Under the pieces are notes generated by a model. It was not told the origin of the DNA and did no database searches. It saw only the letters and a list, made by a program, of their open reading frames with translations. The translations under genes and the position numbers were made by a program. A DNA stretch of 64,000 nt from NCBI RefSeq assembly GCF_011764545.1, contig NZ_AP022870.1:9244001-9308000 (forward strand), in the 5' to 3' direction. Source of the DNA: Phytohabitans flavus (GTDB lineage: Bacteria; Actinomycetota; Actinomycetes; Mycobacteriales; Micromonosporaceae). Positions 60,589 through 64,000 of this stretch are shown here, one piece after another; position 1 is the first letter of the stretch, and each line of letters opens with the position of its first letter.

Positions 60589-61086
60589 TCAACTGTCAAC
60601 AACGAGGCTGTTGATGAGTGAGTGAAGCCGTTGAGCTGTCTGCTGGTTTAAACTAAGTGGCAGCTCCAGCTTGATGCTCAGGTGGGCGTCAACCGGAAAC
60701 TCGACGATCCTCGTAGGTGGTGTCAGTGCGCTGTCCGCGGGCATCGGCGGGGCGGCGGTCCGGGGACGAGTCCGGGCGATCGACTTCCACTCTGGATCTC
60801 CCTCCAACCAGGCGAGATAGAGCTGCGATGCGACCCGTAGCCGGGTCCGATATGTGGCGGCGCTGCGGAACGCGGGGCCTTTTGCGGCTTGGAAATGGTC
60901 CATCAGCTGCTCGATATCCAGTGCGGCGACCTGTGTGTCCAGCGGGAGGCTCAGTAGAGTGGCGACGCTGTTGGCGCCGGACCTCATCGACTGGACCGTC
61001 ACGCGGTTGAAGTCCTTGTCCTCCGCGCAACGATCCAGGAAACCAAGCAGGCCGGCGATGGTCCCTGACCTGATGTCGACATCCAT
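60589..61086 (-). CDS. hypothetical protein (SAM-like N-terminal fold)
   Basis: A 165-residue protein starting at ATG after GGGAGGT (six bases). Helical pattern with AGLLGFLDRCAEDKDFNRVT, YRTRLRVASQLYLAWLEGDP and a C-terminal VEFPVDAHLSIKLELPLSLN resembles small actinobacterial proteins that combine an integrase-like helical fold with a beta-rich end. I cannot assign a function. Adjacent to the vapBC pair but with its own ribosome site and 84 bases of gap; association is not established. Confidence 0.6.
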   Translation of the reverse strand: MDVDIRSGTIAGLLGFLDRCAEDKDFNRVTVQSMRSGANSVATLLSLPLDTQVAALDIEQLMDHFQAAKGPAFRSAATYRTRLRVASQLYLAWLEGDPEWKSIARTRPRTAAPPMPADSALTPPTRIVEFPVDAHLSIKLELPLSLNQQTAQRLHSLINSLVVDS

Positions 61087-61181
61087 AGCGGCACCTCCCA
61101 GAACTGATGCTAGCCATGCCTGCAATGTAAAACAAGCGCCCACGCCGCCCGCTGAGGGCGCAAAGGGGGCGGCTAACCTGG

Positions 61182-62645
61182 ATGGTCGTGGAAAGGGTTC
61201 CCTCGGTGGATGCGAAAAGCTACAAGGTGGTTACGTACGGCTGCCAGATGAACGTCCACGACTCCGAGCGCATCTCCGGCCTCATGGAGCAGGCGGGCTA
61301 TGTGCGCGCCACCGGGTCGGACGAGGCGGATGTGGTGGTCTTCAACACCTGCGCGGTACGGGAGAACGCCGACAACCGCCTCTACGGCAACCTCGGGCAC
61401 CTGCGGCCGGTCAAGGACAAGCACCCCGGCATGCAGATCGCGGTCGGCGGCTGCCTGGCGCAGAAGGACCGCGGCGAGATCGTGAGCCGCGCGCCCTGGG
61501 TCGACGTCGTCTTCGGTACGCACAACATCGGCTCGCTGCCCGCCCTGCTCGAGCGGGCCCGCCACAACGCCACCGCCGAGGTGGAGATCCTCGAGTCGCT
61601 GGAGGTCTTTCCCTCCACGCTGCCGACCCGCCGCGAGTCGACGTACGCGGGATGGGTCTCGATCTCGGTGGGGTGCAACAACACCTGCACGTTCTGCATC
61701 GTCCCCTCGCTGCGTGGCAAGGAGAAGGACCGGCGGCCGGGCGAGATCCTCGCCGAGGTCGAGGCGCTGGTCGCCGAGGGCGTGCTGGAGGTGACCCTCC
61801 TCGGGCAGAACGTCAACTCGTACGGGGTGGAGTTCGGCGACCGGCTCGCCTTCGGCAAGCTGCTGCGCGCCACCGGCGGCATCGAGGGGCTGGAGCGGGT
61901 GCGCTTCACCAGCCCGCACCCCAAAGACTTCACCGACGACGTGATCGCCGCGATGGCCGAGACGCCCAACGTCTGCCACCAGCTGCACATGCCGCTCCAG
62001 TCCGGCTCCGACGCGGTGCTCAAGGCGATGCGCCGGTCGTACCGGGCGGAGAAGTACCTCGGCATCATCGAGAATGTGCGCGCCGCGATGCCGGACGCGG
62101 CCATCACCACCGACATCATCGTGGGCTTCCCCGGGGAGACCGAGGAGGACTTCGCGCAGACGCTCGACGTGGTGCGCGAGGCCCGGTTCGCCGGCGCGTT
62201 CACGTTCCAGTACTCCAAGCGCCCCGGCACGCCCGCCGCGACGATGCCCGACCAGCTCCCGAAGCAGGTGGTGCAGGAGCGGTACGACCGGCTGATGGCG
62301 GTCGTCGAAGAGGTCACCTGGGCGGAAAACAAGGCGCTCGTCGGCGAGGCCGTCGAGGTGCTGGTGGCCGTGGGTGAGGGGCGCAAGGACGAGCGCACGG
62401 GCCGCCTGTCCGGCCGCGCCCGCGACGGCCGGCTGGTGCACTTCGCCACCGGCGATATCGGCGACCAGATCAGGCCGGGCGACATCGTGCACACCGTCGT
62501 GACGTACGCGGCGCCGCACCACCTCAACGCCGACGGCGCGCCGCTGCACCACCGGCGCACGCGCGCGGGTGACGCGTGGGAGTCGGGGCGGGCACCCCGT
62601 ACACCAGGGGTGCTGCTCGGGATGCCCGCCGTCCGTCCTTCTTAG
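61182..62645 (+). CDS. miaB: tRNA-2-methylthio-N6-dimethylallyladenosine synthase MiaB
   Basis: Radical-SAM methylthiotransferase acting on adenosine 37 of tRNA that already carries an isopentenyl group. 487 residues. N-terminal domain: SYKVVTYGCQMNVHDSERIS, VVFNTCAVRENADNRLYGNL, VGGCLAQKDRGEIV (cluster cysteines). Radical-SAM core: CNNTCTFC (Cys165, Cys169, Cys172) with the ISVG and TSPHPKDF segments. TRAM domain near 385-450. ATG at 61182; GTG a few codons later is possible. Convergent with the cellulase gene, ends ten bases apart. Confidence 0.92.
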   Translation: MVVERVPSVDAKSYKVVTYGCQMNVHDSERISGLMEQAGYVRATGSDEADVVVFNTCAVRENADNRLYGNLGHLRPVKDKHPGMQIAVGGCLAQKDRGEIVSRAPWVDVVFGTHNIGSLPALLERARHNATAEVEILESLEVFPSTLPTRRESTYAGWVSISVGCNNTCTFCIVPSLRGKEKDRRPGEILAEVEALVAEGVLEVTLLGQNVNSYGVEFGDRLAFGKLLRATGGIEGLERVRFTSPHPKDFTDDVIAAMAETPNVCHQLHMPLQSGSDAVLKAMRRSYRAEKYLGIIENVRAAMPDAAITTDIIVGFPGETEEDFAQTLDVVREARFAGAFTFQYSKRPGTPAATMPDQLPKQVVQERYDRLMAVVEEVTWAENKALVGEAVEVLVAVGEGRKDERTGRLSGRARDGRLVHFATGDIGDQIRPGDIVHTVVTYAAPHHLNADGAPLHHRRTRAGDAWESGRAPRTPGVLLGMPAVRPS

Positions 62646-62655
62646 ACGCGCGCGG

Positions 62656-64000
62656 TCATGTACCGGCGGTGCAGGTCGCGCCGTTGAGGCGGACGCTCGC
62701 CGGCGCGGTGGCCGGGCCGTTGGCGGTGAAGCCGATGGTCACCGAGCCGCCGACCGGCAGCGACGGGCTCCAGTTCGGCGCCGCCGCGGTCACGGTGGTA
62801 CCGCTCTGCGTCACGGTCGCGTTCCAGCCGCTGCCGAGCGTCACGCCGGACGGCCAGGTCCAGGCGACGCTCCACGGGTTGACCGCGCTGTTGCTGTTGT
62901 TACGCACGGTCAGGTTGCCCTGGAAGCCACCCTGCCAGGCGTTCGTCTGCTGGTACGTGAACTGGCAGCCGAGCGGCCCGTTGGTCGTGGGCGGCGCGCC
63001 GGTGGTCGGACCGCCGGTGGGGCCGCCTGTCGTGGGCCCGCCGGTCGATCCACCGCCGACCGGTGCGATCAGGTACGGCTGGAGGATCGCCTGCTTCTCC
63101 GTGTTGATGTTGGTCCAGTCGTCCAGCGCGATGCCGCCGGTGTCACCCGAGTTCGGGTTCCACGACCAGTACGTGAAGGACATGCCGTTGACGCCGGCGC
63201 CGGTGTACCGCATCAGCTCCTGAAGCCACACCTTGTCCTTCGGGTCGGCCAGCGTGCTGCCGAACTCGCCCATCATGATCGGCGCGACGTTCTGCTTGTA
63301 CAGGTAGCCCCAGAAGCCGTCCCACAGCGCCGGCATGTTGGCCGGGTAGTTGGGCTCGTCGAACCAGTCCTGGTGGAACACCGAGATCGCGTACTCGTGC
63401 GGCGAGTAGACGAGCCGGTTCGCCACGTTGAGCCGTACCGGGAACTCGCCCGCCTTGGACAGGTTGCCGCCCCACCAGCCGCAGCTCTCGTCGTTGCTGG
63501 GGTCGCCGTCCCACACGTTCGACAGGCCACCGCTGGGGCAGCTCACGCCCTCCACGAAGATCAGCCAGTTGGGCTGCACGCCCAGGATCGCGTTGCCGGC
63601 CCGCTCCGCCGCGAGGCGCCAGTCGCGGGTCTGCACGCCGCAACCCCAGCAAGCACCGGTGGCGTTGGGGTTGGTCCCGTCGGCGTGCGGCTCGTTGTGC
63701 AGGTCCGCGCCGATCACGGTGGTGTTGCCCGCGTACCGCCGGGCCAGCATCTGCCAGTCGCTGATCCAGGTCGCCTCGGTGACGGTCGGCGTGTACCAGA
63801 GCGCCGACTGCCCCGCCGCCGTCGGGCGGTGCCGGTCGAGAATCACCCGCATGCCCTTGGAGCCGGCGTAGTCGATGACCTTGTCGAGGATCTGCAACGG
63901 CGTGTTGCCGACCAGGTCGGGGTTGACAAAATCATTGATCCCGGTCGCGGTCGCACCGGGCTTGAGAGCATCGTTGGAGTACGGGATGCGCAGCGTGTTG
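62656..64000 (-). CDS. GH5 cellulase with C-terminal CBM2 (5' end beyond the window)
   Basis: Secreted glycoside hydrolase family 5 endoglucanase, 3' part; the frame stays open to the window edge. The catalytic domain shows LRIPYSNDAL, RVILDRHRP, ADLHNEPHADG (catalytic acid Glu), HEYAISVFHQDWFDEPNYPA and MMGEFGS (nucleophile Glu), plus the SFTYWSWNPNSGDTGGI end. A Gly/Thr/Pro linker (GGPTTGGPTGGPTTGAPPTT) leads to a CBM2 cellulose-binding domain (CQFTYQQTNAWQGGFQGNLT, PSLPVGGSVTIGFTANGPAT). Signal peptide and the start are outside the window. Confidence 0.9.
   Translation of the reverse strand, partial: NTLRIPYSNDALKPGATATGINDFVNPDLVGNTPLQILDKVIDYAGSKGMRVILDRHRPTAAGQSALWYTPTVTEATWISDWQMLARRYAGNTTVIGADLHNEPHADGTNPNATGACWGCGVQTRDWRLAAERAGNAILGVQPNWLIFVEGVSCPSGGLSNVWDGDPSNDESCGWWGGNLSKAGEFPVRLNVANRLVYSPHEYAISVFHQDWFDEPNYPANMPALWDGFWGYLYKQNVAPIMMGEFGSTLADPKDKVWLQELMRYTGAGVNGMSFTYWSWNPNSGDTGGIALDDWTNINTEKQAILQPYLIAPVGGGSTGGPTTGGPTGGPTTGAPPTTNGPLGCQFTYQQTNAWQGGFQGNLTVRNNSNSAVNPWSVAWTWPSGVTLGSGWNATVTQSGTTVTAAAPNWSPSLPVGGSVTIGFTANGPATAPASVRLNGATCTAGT

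Overview
The window is about 64 kb of very GC-rich actinobacterial chromosome. GTG starts are frequent, many junctions overlap (ATGA/GTGA), and some starts look leaderless. The gene content and order (ftsK, rimO-pgsA-cinA-clgR-pspA-pspM, lhr, DUF3046-recA-recX, rny, gluABCD, miaB), together with secreted CBM-bearing glycosidases and an AldO-type alditol oxidase, point to a soil member of the Micromonosporaceae. The family is an inference from synteny; I cannot name the genus. I see no rRNA, tRNA, prophage or CRISPR array.

Layout. 0-5.7 kb: a secreted S1 protease, then a minus-strand operon ybjN - HSP90 chaperone - TPR/YbjN. 5.9-20 kb: ftsK, a thiol-rich ArsR-like regulator, a DUF3291 gene, a FIST sensor coupled to a GAF-PAS-GGDEF-EAL cyclic-di-GMP protein, alditol oxidase, then the envelope-stress block rimO-pgsA-cinA-clgR-pspA-pspM, ending in a 168-bp palindromic mobile element placed in the pspM stop codon. 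20-30 kb: marR-dioxygenase/doxX, nei, a GNAT-like gene, a SAM hydrolase, an SRPBCC gene and the large helicase lhr. 30-35 kb: a cation/proton antiporter, two CNNM/CorC membrane proteins and spo0M. 35-45 kb: an accessory island for arabinan/L-arabinose use (degenerate lacI, two secreted GH43 enzymes, araD, araB, lacI), edged by dispersed repeats and a 238-bp inverted-repeat element. 45-50 kb: leuE-like exporter, PNPOx-GNAT fusion divergent from a MocR regulator, udgX, acyl-CoA dehydrogenase. 50-64 kb: recA-recX with SOS-type control sites, a BKACE-like gene, rny, the gluABCD transporter, a vapBC pair, miaB and the 3' part of a GH5-CBM2 cellulase that runs off the window.

How genes work together. 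The two GH43 enzymes would release L-arabinose outside the cell; AraB and AraD process L-ribulose inside. A shared 14-bp palindrome (TGTTMRCGYTMACA) occurs at four control points of this island and looks like the operator of its LacI protein. ClgR, PspA and PspM form the actinobacterial envelope-stress module next to PgsA. LexA-like and PafBC-like sites in front of recA indicate dual DNA-damage control.

A caution for any user: about twenty apparent frameshifts interrupt otherwise well-conserved genes, including recA, rny, araB, gluD, lhr and vapC. Nearly every one is explained by a single missing G or C in a short G/C run, and none needs an extra base. I therefore read these genes as intact in the organism and mis-sequenced here, and I give their full spans. 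Some genes whose last part is written here in another frame are described as if the missing base were restored.
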